DNA of 64,000 nucleotides from Bordetella parapertussis (GTDB lineage Bacteria > Pseudomonadota > Gammaproteobacteria > Burkholderiales > Burkholderiaceae_D). Each line of letters starts with the position of its first letter. Position 1 is the first letter of the stretch. The notes under the pieces are model-generated. The model was not told the origin of the DNA. It made no database searches and saw only the letters and a program-made list of their open reading frames with translations. The position numbers and the translations under genes were made by a program. This document shows, piece after piece, positions 1 through 7,723 of the stretch. The stretch spans positions 1 to 64,000 of the forward strand of contig CAMBFZ010000013.1 in NCBI GenBank assembly GCA_945866125.1. Reading direction: 5' to 3'.

Positions 1-26
1 TGAAATTTGATACAGATTGTCCGGCA

Positions 27-50
27 TCGGCAAACGAATATTGATACACC
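27..50 (+). repeat. IS21 left inner terminal repeat
   Basis: This 24-base segment matches the reverse complement of 1956-1979 at 21 of 24 positions and ends in TTGATACACC in both. A second partial repeat further out (TTTGATACAG here, ATTGACACAG near the right end on the opposite strand) gives the multiple-repeat end structure known for IS21 elements, where the transposase binds. Confidence 0.8.
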
Positions 51-82
51 AGTTAAGTAAAATATTTTGATGCCGGCCCTCA

Positions 83-880
83 TTAGGCCAGCACGACCTC
101 TCTTTCTGTAGACGCTTTTTTCATCATCAGCCCCGCCCGCCGCTTGTCGCGCAAGCGGAAGCTGTCGCCTTGAATGGGCACGACATGGGCGTGATGCAGC
201 AGACGGTCCAGCATCGCAGCCGTCAATGTGGCATCGTCGGCAAACGTTTGATCCCACTGACCGAATGGCAGGTTGCTCGTCACAATCAGACTGCCGCGCT
301 CGTAGCGTTTGGCAATCACCTGGAAGAACAGATTGGCTTGCTCGCGGCTCATGGGCAAATAGCCGATCTCATCGATAATCAATAAACGGTACGGATTGAC
401 GAACCGCTTTAAGGCTTCGCCCAATTGATTCTGTCGATGTGCCGTGGTCAGGATCATTAACAAGTCTGCTGCCGTGATGAAGCGCACCTTGATGCCGGCT
501 TGAGTGGCGGCATATCCCAGCGCCACAGCAATGTGGGTCTTGCCGGTTCCGCTTGGCCCCAGCAGCACCACATTCTCGCTGCGCTCAATAAAAGCCAGGC
601 TGGCCAGTTCTTGTATCTGTGTCCTAGGCACGCCGCTGGCCGCGGCAAAGTCAAACCCATCAAGCGTCTTGATGGCCGGGAAACTGGCCAACCGAGTCAG
701 CGTGGTGCGTTGTCGTGACAGCCGTGCTGTCTGTTCTGCTTTGAGCACCGATTCCATAAATTCAGTGAGGCTGATTTCATCCTGGATCGCCTTTTGCGCC
801 AGGTGCGGCAAGACCTCGGCAATCGTCGTCAGCTTGAGTTGGGCGCACAGTTCGGCAATGCGTTCATGCGCAATGTTCAT
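83..880 (-). CDS. istB: IS21 helper ATPase IstB
   Basis: This is a 265-residue AAA+ ATPase that helps the IstA transposase choose and capture target DNA. The N-terminal helical domain is followed by a Walker A motif GPSGTGKTH near residue 108 and a Walker B segment LLIIDEIGYLP near residue 167, then a sensor segment IVTSNLPFGQW; all are typical of IstB. The length is normal for the family. The start overlaps the last four bases of istA, so the two are probably translated as a coupled pair. No damage is visible. Confidence 0.95.
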   Translation of the reverse strand: MNIAHERIAELCAQLKLTTIAEVLPHLAQKAIQDEISLTEFMESVLKAEQTARLSRQRTTLTRLASFPAIKTLDGFDFAAASGVPRTQIQELASLAFIERSENVVLLGPSGTGKTHIAVALGYAATQAGIKVRFITAADLLMILTTAHRQNQLGEALKRFVNPYRLLIIDEIGYLPMSREQANLFFQVIAKRYERGSLIVTSNLPFGQWDQTFADDATLTAAMLDRLLHHAHVVPIQGDSFRLRDKRRAGLMMKKASTEREVVLA

Positions 881-1920
881 GCCGCCACCCCCATGATCTG
901 GTCATACACAGACAGCGGGTGTTGCAGCGGCACGAGCCAGTCGTTGAAGCGTTCCCGCAAGACTTTGCCTGTCGCAGGCGCCGCTGCTCGGACCAAGGCT
1001 GGATAAGCGGGTGGCAGACTTTGCAATGCAGGCTGCTCCACAAGCAGTTGTTGACCGGGTTGCAATTTGGTCGTGCCATGAATGCGCACATCGGCCACCT
1101 CCCGCAGCCACCGCCAGACTTCGGTATTGGCTGTGATTACATCGAGCTCCAGACCGACCGACTTGAGGCGAGCTACCAGCGGCACATAGAAACTGCGCCG
1201 GATATAGCCATTCATACGCTCGACCTTGCCCTTAGTCTTGGCTCGGTAAGGACGGCAAAGCTCAGGCTGAAATCCGTAATGTCGTGCAAAGTCGAGGAAT
1301 CCTGCCTGAAACCGGTGCTGCTTCGGCCCATAGGCATCACGCTCGATGACGACCGTCTTCATGTTGTCGTACAGCGCCCGGCGCGGCACGCCGCCAAACC
1401 AGTCGAAGGCATTGGCATGACAGGCCAGCATTGTGTCGAGCCGCATGTCGGCAACAAACTCGACATAGCTGGCGCGACTGTAGCCCAGCGTGGCGACGAA
1501 GGCGAACAAGCTGGCCCCTTTACGGCGCCGGAACTCGATCCAGTCCACCTGCATCTGATCGCCCGGACCGGTCTCAAAGCGGACCAGCGGATCGGGGGTC
1601 TTGGTCGGTCGTAGGGTGGCGACATAGCTGCGTACGATGCGCTCACCACCCGCGTAACCTTGTTCCCGGATTTCGCGCCAGAGCACGGTAGCCGGAATCC
1701 AGTCGGGTGCGGCGGCATGGACGCGTTGTTGCAGATAATCGGTAAACGCGGCCAGCTTGGATTGCCGGCGTTCACGCATCGGATAGCCCGGCGGTGCGTC
1801 GCCCTCCAGATATTTACGCACCGTGTTGACGGCGCAGCCTAACTCGCAGGCGATGGCCCGCAGACTCTGGCCTTGCTTGCGCATGATCTTAATTTGCATG
1901 TAATCCTCGTATGAAATCAT
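877..1920 (-). CDS. istA: IS21 transposase IstA
   Basis: This 347-residue DDE transposase cuts and joins the element's ends. An N-terminal helix-turn-helix region (IMRKQGQSLRAIACELGC, about residues 13-30) is followed by the RNase-H-fold integrase core: DWIEFRR near residue 125 holds the first catalytic Asp, LYDNMKTVV near 187 the second, and AKTKGKVERMNGYIR near 228 the Glu. IS21 transposases range up to about 500 residues; this one is on the short side but has the full catalytic core. It is the first gene of the istA-istB unit and starts just inside the right terminal repeat. Confidence 0.95.
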   Translation of the reverse strand: MISYEDYMQIKIMRKQGQSLRAIACELGCAVNTVRKYLEGDAPPGYPMRERRQSKLAAFTDYLQQRVHAAAPDWIPATVLWREIREQGYAGGERIVRSYVATLRPTKTPDPLVRFETGPGDQMQVDWIEFRRRKGASLFAFVATLGYSRASYVEFVADMRLDTMLACHANAFDWFGGVPRRALYDNMKTVVIERDAYGPKQHRFQAGFLDFARHYGFQPELCRPYRAKTKGKVERMNGYIRRSFYVPLVARLKSVGLELDVITANTEVWRWLREVADVRIHGTTKLQPGQQLLVEQPALQSLPPAYPALVRAAAPATGKVLRERFNDWLVPLQHPLSVYDQIMGVAA

Positions 1921-1955
1921 CGCCGCTCACAAAGCGGCAATTATCTCTGGTGCGA

Positions 1956-1979
1956 GGTGTATCAATTTTCAATTGCCGA
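1956..1979 (-). repeat. IS21 right inner terminal repeat
   Basis: This is the inverted partner of 27-50 (21 of 24 matches). It lies between the istA start and the right tip near 2008, and probably contains transposase binding sites as well as part of the istA promoter region. Confidence 0.8.
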
Positions 1980-2008
1980 CCTGTGTCAATTTATAGGTGC
2001 CAGTGACA

Positions 2009-2434
2009 ATTACGGCAGCAGACTTGTTGAACGACAGAGTGTTGCCCTTCTTTGCTGAACAGGGCATGGGAATGATCCGCATCCTGACCGATCGCGGCAC
2101 GGAGTTCTGCGGGCGTCCGGAGGCGCACGACTACCAGCTCTATCTGGCACTCAATGACATCGAGCATACGAAGACGAAGGTTCGTCATCCGCAGACCAAT
2201 GGTATCTGTGAGCGCTTCCACAAAACTATTCTGCAAGAGTTTTACCAGGTCACGTTCCGGCGCAAGATTTATCGCTCCATCGAGGAGTTACAGCGGGATC
2301 TGGATGACTGGCTACACGACTACAACTACGAACGCACGCATCAGGGGAAGATGTGCTGCGGGCGCACACCGATCCAAACACTGATTGACGGGAAGGAGGC
2401 GTGGCACGATAAAATCACCACATTGAATAACTGA
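2009..2434 (+). pseudogene. IS481-type transposase, C-terminal remnant cut by the IS21 element
   Basis: About 140 codons encode the last part of a DDE integrase core. The segment RILTDRGTEFCG (near codon 30) has the second catalytic Asp, and VRHPQTNGICERFHKTI (near codon 62) has the catalytic Glu. The C-terminal WLHDYNYERTHQGKMCCGRTP block is typical of IS481-type transposases. The N-terminal DNA-binding part and first catalytic Asp are missing because the IS21 right end lies directly upstream; the first few codons of the open frame are IS21 sequence. The fragment cannot make an active enzyme. The missing half may lie on the far side of the IS21, outside the window. Confidence 0.85.
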
Positions 2435-2436
2435 AT

Positions 2437-2482
2437 TTGATCTGACAGCCACATCGATCAAATCGGGTAACTGTCAGATCAA
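2437..2482. repeat. End of the IS481-type element with a 12-bp inverted repeat
   Basis: TTGATCTGACAG at 2437-2448 is perfectly repeated in inverse at 2471-2482, directly after the transposase stop codon. The outer copy probably belongs to the terminal inverted repeat of the truncated IS481-type element. The matching other end is not in the window, so the exact boundary is inferred. Confidence 0.55.
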
Positions 2483-2524
2483 GTCGCGATTACTACAAAT
2501 AAGACATACGTTGCGAAAGTTCTG

Positions 2525-2920
2525 TTACTTTCTCAAATCATTGGTGAGTTTTCGAACGAAGAGACATTGATACACTTCATTCCTCCCACTAACACCCAAC
2601 TGAATTGCTGCAACGGCATGGCCTGCCTCATGTATCGCAGTGCGCTGTTCGTTCGCCAGATCAGCCGAGATTCTTTTCGAAGAGTAAACGGGTAGATGCA
2701 CTTCTATCGAGCGTTTCCAATAGGCGTTGCGCCAATCTTGTTCATCTATTACTCCGCTTTTTAATTCCAAACAGAAGACATCGGCTTGCTGTTCATCGCA
2801 GCGTGAGCCGCGATATTTCTCCTGACCATCATTGTCCTCGACGAATACATGCCATAGAGCATATTTGGGCATATTTCTAGCAAAGAAGTGATTTTCCATT
2901 GGTGACGTTGAGTAATTCAC
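2525..2920 (-). CDS. Small HEXXH (FtsH peptidase-like motif) protein, possibly 5'-truncated
   Basis: The product is about 131 residues if translation starts at the GTG at 2920. Its only recognisable feature is RTAIHEAGHAVAAIQLGV near residues 93-110, which resembles the zinc-binding HEXXH helix of FtsH-type (M41) peptidases; no AAA domain is present. The reading frame stays open upstream to about 3012 but contains no ATG there, and no convincing ribosome site precedes the GTG, so the 5' end may be missing. Downstream in-frame ATGs at 2899 and 2872 are alternatives. The tail after the motif is short. A metal-dependent protease role is only an inference from the motif. Confidence 0.5.
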   Translation of the reverse strand: MNYSTSPMENHFFARNMPKYALWHVFVEDNDGQEKYRGSRCDEQQADVFCLELKSGVIDEQDWRNAYWKRSIEVHLPVYSSKRISADLANEQRTAIHEAGHAVAAIQLGVSGRNEVYQCLFVRKLTNDLRK

Positions 2921-3019
2921 ATGGTCTTGGGAGGATTTGCCCGGAAACCCTCTAATTTCTGAAATCTGTTTCAGGTTCTCAGCTGAAAACGTCCTTTGAC
3001 TCAGAATGACTTACTGATG

Positions 3020-3343
3020 TTAGTGTTTAGAGTAATAGTAGACGTTGTCGGCACAAAGAGCCAACAAACCATAGAAAGTTAACTTGTCATACCAAGGGTT
3101 GTTCTTAGCTGTCTTGAAAAACCACTTAACCCCGACAAGCCCGATTGACTCTTCCCCTCGATAATCGCTATCGGATATTAGGCCAATAGAACAATTACAA
3201 GTCCGGACAACAACGCAATTCCAAAAGAACAACTCGTTCGTCCATGCGAGGAGTATCATTGCCTTTTGGGGAATAAAATCGTTGGTTAACCATTCAGGCT
3301 CAAAGGGCCCATTTTTTTTCGAGCGCAGGGTGTGGAATACCAT
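3020..3343 (-). CDS. Hypothetical protein
   Basis: I do not recognise this 107-residue frame. It is rich in aromatic residues and has one moderately hydrophobic stretch (about residues 28-50). It would overlap the end of the upstream small membrane protein gene by 44 bases from its first ATG; starting at the in-frame ATG near 3259 would remove the overlap. It lies in a run of minus-strand orphan genes. Coding status is uncertain. Confidence 0.4.
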   Translation of the reverse strand: MVFHTLRSKKNGPFEPEWLTNDFIPQKAMILLAWTNELFFWNCVVVRTCNCSIGLISDSDYRGEESIGLVGVKWFFKTAKNNPWYDKLTFYGLLALCADNVYYYSKH

Positions 3344-3560
3344 GGCGTTTTAAGTGCAATTTATTGATCAGTACCCGTGATCCAAAAAATGTACCAAATG
3401 CCAGTCCCATGAACAATAACTTAATCAAAACAATTGCCATCATATTGCCAGTAACAGCGCCGGGGTCTTGAAGCCAAGAAAAAATCGGCAAAAGCCCAAG
3501 CACTTGCATACCCGCGATAAGTCCAAAAATCCCCCGAACGAACCTTAACAATGCGAACAT
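3300..3560 (-). CDS. Small two-helix membrane protein
   Basis: The product is 86 residues from the ATG at 3560, chosen because AAGGGATGAA just upstream can serve as a ribosome site; the frame itself opens earlier, at 3602. Two hydrophobic segments are visible (about residues 8-24 and 36-58), followed by a basic tail with LHLKRHGIPHPALEKK. The start lies 17 bases after the stop of the 372-codon gene, which suggests co-transcription. The family is not recognised; a small inner-membrane protein is all that can be said. Confidence 0.55.
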   Translation of the reverse strand: MFALLRFVRGIFGLIAGMQVLGLLPIFSWLQDPGAVTGNMMAIVLIKLLFMGLAFGTFFGSRVLINKLHLKRHGIPHPALEKKWAL

Positions 3561-3576
3561 TTCATCCCTTAATACC

Positions 3577-4695
3577 TCAGTATGCCTGTGGTAACACAAC
3601 ACTATTTAATACTCGCTGACATAGCGATTGAATTCGCTTGAAAGCATCGTCAATTTTAGACTTTTCATTCTCCGAGCCTCCTGCTTGACAAACAATCCCA
3701 ATAGCTTTTCCTCGAAAGAAGAATTGGTATATCAGTGAATTGTGAAACATTTTTATACCTGCACGCTCTAGAGGCATAGCCATTTGAATCCAATATCCAT
3801 GTTGCTTTTCTAGTGAAAAATTTCCAGACGCAAGATATTTAGATCCTTCGGGAACGATTTCTTTAACTTCACCTGAACGAACAAATTCTTCCATTTCTTT
3901 TTTAGTAGGGTTATATCCTTGTACATCACGAATATCGAGGAGAATCATTTCTAATCCGGTGCCATTTTCACTAGTCCACTTTTGAACAATGTGTGGTCGT
4001 TTACCAATCTCAGCTTGCCAAGATCGAGGTAGTTGCATATTCAACTTGATTCCCAGAGATTTGTCCGTGCCGTCAGTTGCAAAATCCTTACGAAACTTGT
4101 CTGCAAATTCGCCAGCTGGATTATCTGCATATTCCACTGCCAACAAATATTCAAGCACCGGACTTTCAATTTCCCCATTAGATCTTTCTTTTACTTTTTG
4201 AAGAAAATTGACTGCTATTTCCTTAGTGATTTTCTGCCGTCCCAAAGTGTCTTTAAGCTTGGCTGGAAGTCCGACCTTGAATTCCTCAAACGATCTTTCA
4301 CCCATAGCCAATTTTAACTGTTTCTCCAATTTGGCTTTAATTTCTGGAAACGTCAAATTAAACTGCGCCCGGACGAATACTATGTCAGTTGCCAATTCTG
4401 AAAATTCATTTTCTATTTGCGACAATGAATAATCTTGACCTGCAATAAAACCATAAGCCTGTGTCAATCCTTTGACCGATGTTGGAGTAAGATTAAATGC
4501 AAGCGCTGTGTTGGCATAAAAAAATAGCACCAACAAAGCTGACAAAAATCGCTTCGCTTCTGTTGACTCCCTCCAGCAAGATTCAAGATGTTGTAGACGC
4601 TCTGATCTTTTTACAGCCTCCACACCTACCTCAATCGGATTGGGCTTATTGCAACCAATCAAAGCCAGTGGAAGGAGTAGAAGTAAGGTTCTCAT
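3577..4695 (-). CDS. Exported protein of unknown function with two signal-like segments
   Basis: The frame encodes 372 residues. It begins with a lipoprotein-type signal (MRTLLLLLPLALIGC, lipobox LIGC). About 30 residues later there is a second export-type signal, KRFLSALLVLFFYANTALAF, followed by a soluble domain of about 300 residues that I do not recognise. This could be two genes run together: a small lipoprotein and a separate secreted protein whose own start is unclear. A GGAGGG sequence precedes the second signal, but no ATG follows it. No ribosome site is obvious for the first ATG. Composition is AT-rich compared with the core genome. Confidence 0.6.
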   Translation of the reverse strand: MRTLLLLLPLALIGCNKPNPIEVGVEAVKRSERLQHLESCWRESTEAKRFLSALLVLFFYANTALAFNLTPTSVKGLTQAYGFIAGQDYSLSQIENEFSELATDIVFVRAQFNLTFPEIKAKLEKQLKLAMGERSFEEFKVGLPAKLKDTLGRQKITKEIAVNFLQKVKERSNGEIESPVLEYLLAVEYADNPAGEFADKFRKDFATDGTDKSLGIKLNMQLPRSWQAEIGKRPHIVQKWTSENGTGLEMILLDIRDVQGYNPTKKEMEEFVRSGEVKEIVPEGSKYLASGNFSLEKQHGYWIQMAMPLERAGIKMFHNSLIYQFFFRGKAIGIVCQAGGSENEKSKIDDAFKRIQSLCQRVLNSVVLPQAY

Positions 4696-4735
4696 GGCTG
4701 AGGCTCTATTTTTTGGACAAACAATACTCGCTAGA

Positions 4736-5104
4736 TCATGGGGGGCAAAGAAGTTTTAAAAAAGTGTACTCTACCGATGCGGGTGGAATTTATTTCCATT
4801 GGCTAGTTAAGTCAGGCTCCAAACTTACTCTACCAGTTGCCATAAGCCTGTCGAAACGAGTATATCTAAGGCTTCTTTTGCGTTCTTGTGCACAATCAAT
4901 TTCCTCCTTTTGTCTAATAGAGTAGGGACTCAATTTATCCCGCGTAGAGTTTTCCAAGCTCCAATATGTTCGATAACTTCCATTAAAGCCAAATGATTGC
5001 ATATTTATGTACTACTGAGTGCCATCAATTTCTTCTGAGATAGCCGTCCATTTGGCCTGAGCAGACTGCGCAACAAGTATCATTATGGCAACTAAATATT
5101 TCAT
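4736..5104 (-). pseudogene. Surface-adhesin-E-like exported protein, interrupted by two stop codons
   Basis: Reading from the ATG at 5104, a signal peptide (MKYLVAIMILVAQSAQA) is followed by KWTAISEEIDGTQ, then a TAG at 5012-5014. The same frame continues through SYRTYWSLENST and KEEIDCAQERKRSLRYT to QWK, meets a TAA at 4790-4792, and resumes as IPPASVEYTFLKLLCPP before its natural stop. The layout resembles the surface-adhesin E family common in Betaproteobacteria (about 120-150 residues, conserved YRT, DCA.ER and final Cys). No frameshift is needed, so two separate nonsense changes explain the break. Confidence 0.75.
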
Positions 5105-5151
5105 TTATTTCTCTGCCATAACACCATCGTGCTATTTCACAAAATGTAGCG

Positions 5152-5587
5152 CTAAATAGTTTTCGGATTCAATACTTTCGGCATTTTTTCACTAATCATT
5201 TTTAAGCCAGTAATCGAGGCCTTCGTCTCTTCACGCAACCTCGCAATGCAGTGTTCTTGAAATGCAAGTAGCTTTTGGCTTTTCCGACCATTGATTATTA
5301 TTAGATCATCCAGAGGTGCTTGCGTATGTGCAATAGGAAAAAAATTCTCATGCAACTCACTAAACAAACACAAAATATGTTCCATTTGTTTTGGTGTGAG
5401 TAGCTTTGATTCCTCAACTTACGCGCTTTCACGAGCCAGTTGATTTAGCGATTCAAAAGCATCCGAAACAATTCGTATGAGCTGCCGAGACTTCGTTGAC
5501 ACTGAAATCAGATCAAAATGTTGGCCATCTCGCCTCAATTTCATCGAGACGATCTTTTGCAGTCGCAGCTATTTTTTGAACACTCAT
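5152..5587 (-). pseudogene. Unknown gene broken by a T-run frameshift and a stop codon
   Basis: From the ATG at 5587 the frame reads MSVQKIAATAKDRLDEIEAR and stops at once after a run of four Ts. With three Ts it continues through KSRQLIRIVSDAFESLNQLA, passes a TAA at 5419-5421, and runs on in the same frame into a 77-codon open frame (MEHILCLFSELHENFF..) ending at 5152. Restored, the product would be about 144 residues, mostly helical, with no recognised domain. The two lesions suggest a decaying gene; a sequencing error in the T-run would explain only one of them. Confidence 0.6.
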
Positions 5588-5651
5588 AGATAAACTCGCT
5601 AATTAACTTTTGGAAACTTGATGTACTGACAATGCAGTAAAAAAGTCTAAT

Positions 5652-6317
5652 CTATTCGCAAAGATTTTCTGGCTCTTCACCTACATAAATATACATCCAA
5701 GAAGATGAACCACCAGATCCACCATCTGTAATCCATTTTGCTTTTACTGACTTTTTACCTTTTGCGGATAAGAGTAAGCCAGTTGTTCCCCAATTTTCAG
5801 TGTTCCCTGTTTTACAAATTATTTCAAAATGAATATTACTTGCTATCAGTGATTCGATTGGGCTAAAAGTACAATTATCTACAGTTGATCCAAAACAGTT
5901 TGCATCACCATCATTTATTCCTGGCTTTAATTCAATTTCTTGAGGTCCAAATTTTGGATTACTAATTGAATTGATATAATTAATACTCCATGCAAGTTCT
6001 TTTGTTTCTTTTTTCAAAATTGTTGATTTAACACCTTTAACATTTATTCTCATCAATCCATCTCTACTTGAATAAGTAATGTCATTATTAGTTTTATACG
6101 TATCATCAATCCAATATATTATTTTATTATTACTTTGATAGGACCATCCTATAAACTCATTATTTTTATCTGGCATTAGCAGATAGATAGCTTCGCCCAA
6201 TTCAATATTTTTTAAATTATTTGCGGCAGCAGGATAAACATCATCTTCGCTTTTCGTGCAAGCTATCATCATAAAAATTAATGTGAATATAGAGAATAAC
6301 CAATTTATTTTTGACAT
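5652..6317 (-). CDS. AT-rich putative lipoprotein
   Basis: The product is 221 residues with a clear lipoprotein signal: a hydrophobic segment after MSKINW and the lipobox MIAC at residues 17-20. The mature part is rich in Asn, Ile and Lys, contains several Cys residues (NCFGSTVDNC), and ends in a Gly/Ser-rich segment. The family is not recognised. Codon use is strongly AT-biased compared with the core genes, which points to recent acquisition from a low-GC source. It stands alone on the minus strand next to broken genes. Confidence 0.65.
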   Translation of the reverse strand: MSKINWLFSIFTLIFMMIACTKSEDDVYPAAANNLKNIELGEAIYLLMPDKNNEFIGWSYQSNNKIIYWIDDTYKTNNDITYSSRDGLMRINVKGVKSTILKKETKELAWSINYINSISNPKFGPQEIELKPGINDGDANCFGSTVDNCTFSPIESLIASNIHFEIICKTGNTENWGTTGLLLSAKGKKSVKAKWITDGGSGGSSSWMYIYVGEEPENLCE

Positions 6318-6482
6318 TTATTTACTCAAACTAGTCAGCTGTTAAAATCCTTGATTTTTTGAATACAATTTTTTAGTTGCCCATTAAAGGCTGAACTGCT
6401 ATCAATTAAGTTTCCATAAACCAAAACATTGCGCCTACAATTAATCATGAGGGTGTCCGAATTTATTCTGACTGCCCTGAAT

Positions 6483-7220
6483 TCAATGCAAGCGTTCAGA
6501 ACTGCCATGGCATTGCTTGTATTTCTTTCCAGATCCGCAGGGGCAGGGGTCGTTGCGACCGACCTTGTTTGGATTTCGGATCGGTTCGCGCCGGACAATA
6601 TTTGGGGTCGCGCCCACTGCGATTTGCTTCCTGCGTTGCTCATAGTAAAGGGCGTGAATCTTTTGAACCGAGCCAGACAAACCCTCTGCCATGGCCTTGT
6701 GCTCGTCAAGAGAAAGATTTTTCGTTTTTAGCGCTTCCCAGCCCTCTTCGGTTCCGTAAAGCAAGATCGTCGATATCCATTCCGGTTTGCCAACAGTAAT
6801 CGGCAGCCAGCCGGCTGAATCAAGCTGAACACCTTTCATGAATCCAGAGCACCACTCGTCAAGTATAGGAATTGGATCCCCGCTATTGGGATTTTCCATG
6901 AGCAATGGCTCATATTGGTCCGGTGCCTGGTTGAGGGTCTGCGCAATGTCGTTCATATGCCGCATGAGCAGGCCAATAATATGCTGCGCCTGTTCCTGAT
7001 TCTTGAACTCCGGTGAGTCTTCACCTTTTTCTATGTCCCACACCCAGCGCATCCATTCACTCGGCATAATGAGCGTGGGGCCACATTGAATTGCAGTCAG
7101 GAAGCCATCCAGGGTCGAGATGTCCATCGAGTCGTCGATACCATCGGCATCTAGTAGAAAGGCATCGAGTTCTCCGATTTCCTCAAGAGTCAATGCACCT
7201 TGATCAAGCTTGTTCTTCAT
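6483..7220 (-). CDS. YecA/UPF0149-family protein with C-terminal SEC-C zinc motif
   Basis: The 245-residue product has an N-terminal YecA/UPF0149-type region (SMDISTLDGFLTAIQCGP near residue 31, DEWCSGFMKG near 140) and ends in the SEC-C zinc-binding motif CPCGSGKKYKQCHG. SEC-C motifs bind zinc and often mediate contact with the translation or secretion machinery, but the role of this family is not established. The ATG at 7220 is preceded by GGAG nine bases upstream, and the previous gene ends eight bases before it, so translation is probably coupled. Length and domain order are normal for the family. Confidence 0.85.
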   Translation of the reverse strand: MKNKLDQGALTLEEIGELDAFLLDADGIDDSMDISTLDGFLTAIQCGPTLIMPSEWMRWVWDIEKGEDSPEFKNQEQAQHIIGLLMRHMNDIAQTLNQAPDQYEPLLMENPNSGDPIPILDEWCSGFMKGVQLDSAGWLPITVGKPEWISTILLYGTEEGWEALKTKNLSLDEHKAMAEGLSGSVQKIHALYYEQRRKQIAVGATPNIVRREPIRNPNKVGRNDPCPCGSGKKYKQCHGSSERLH

Positions 7221-7227
7221 CGGCAGT

Positions 7228-7446
7228 TTACTCCTTCAGGTCACTTACTAGGCTAGCCTTGAATTGCTGACTACTCCCCGAAAATCTCTGAAATTCTTCA
7301 CAACTAAAAACATAAATCTTGTGTAGTCCATTGCCCATTGTTTCTGTGCCCGTAAAGTCATTTTTGGGTAACAAGAGTTCAGCATAATCATAAGCAGATC
7401 TTAGGCGCTGGTGGTTTATAGCGAGCAGACCGTATTCTCTGTTCAT
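7228..7446 (-). CDS. Small hypothetical protein coupled to the YecA-like gene
   Basis: The product is 72 residues with no recognised domain. Support comes from context: AAGGAACTTAAATA before the ATG gives a good ribosome site, the ATG overlaps the stop of an upstream frame as TAATG, and its own end carries the ribosome site of the YecA-like gene. The three frames therefore look like one operon. The function is unknown. Confidence 0.6.
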   Translation of the reverse strand: MNREYGLLAINHQRLRSAYDYAELLLPKNDFTGTETMGNGLHKIYVFSCEEFQRFSGSSQQFKASLVSDLKE

Positions 7447-7667
7447 TATTTAAGTTCCTTTCGCTCCATCCTGATCTGGTCACGTTCCTTGATGTAGGCA
7501 CCACGATCAGCAGCTTCTGGAGGTGGTTCTCGATTTTTCTCCTGCTTCATGCAGTTTTCCATATTATCTGACGAACAGCCGTCGATCACCAATAGGTTTA
7601 GCACTGGAAGTAATGGCTTCAGGTTTTCACATTTATCGTTCGCCGTAGGGGAATCGGTTTTGTAGAT
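7446..7667 (-). CDS. Open frame upstream of the small coupled gene, possible lipoprotein or fragment
   Basis: A frame of 73 codons without an early ATG ends exactly in the TAATG that starts the next gene. Its middle reads LKPLLPVLNLLVIDGCSS, which resembles a short lipoprotein signal with the lipobox IDGC; the charged tail ends ERDQIRMERKELK. If a CTG codon just before KPLLPV were the start, the product would be a lipoprotein of about 58 residues; otherwise this is the 3' end of a truncated gene. The overlapping stop and start support real translation. Confidence 0.4.
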   Translation of the reverse strand: MYKTDSPTANDKCENLKPLLPVLNLLVIDGCSSDNMENCMKQEKNREPPPEAADRGAYIKERDQIRMERKELK

Positions 7668-7723
7668 TTACTCAAGGCCTTGAAGCGGTTCAACGTTGAC
7701 TTGAAACGAAATACTCAAAACAT

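Larger units (their letters stand above)
1..2008 (-). mobile_element. IS21-family insertion sequence, left terminus just outside the window
   Basis: The element consists of istA and istB on the minus strand with a 4-bp overlap, flanked by the inverted terminal repeats expected of IS21. The right boundary is put at about 2008, where a 5'-TG..CA-3' type end (reading TGTCACTGG on the minus strand) meets sequence that encodes an interrupted transposase in another reading frame. Aligning the two ends suggests the left tip lies roughly 10-15 bases before position 1. Both genes are full length, so the copy may be active. The target duplication cannot be checked because the left flank is missing. Confidence 0.85.

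Noticed and set aside
919..1614. 231-codon plus-strand frame opposite istA
   Set aside because: It is antisense to a full transposase with catalytic residues and shows no domain of its own.
6335..6709. 124-codon minus-strand frame overlapping the end of the YecA-like gene
   Set aside because: Most of it is an alternative frame of the SEC-C region. The last 45 codons lie outside the gene but are too short to support a separate call.
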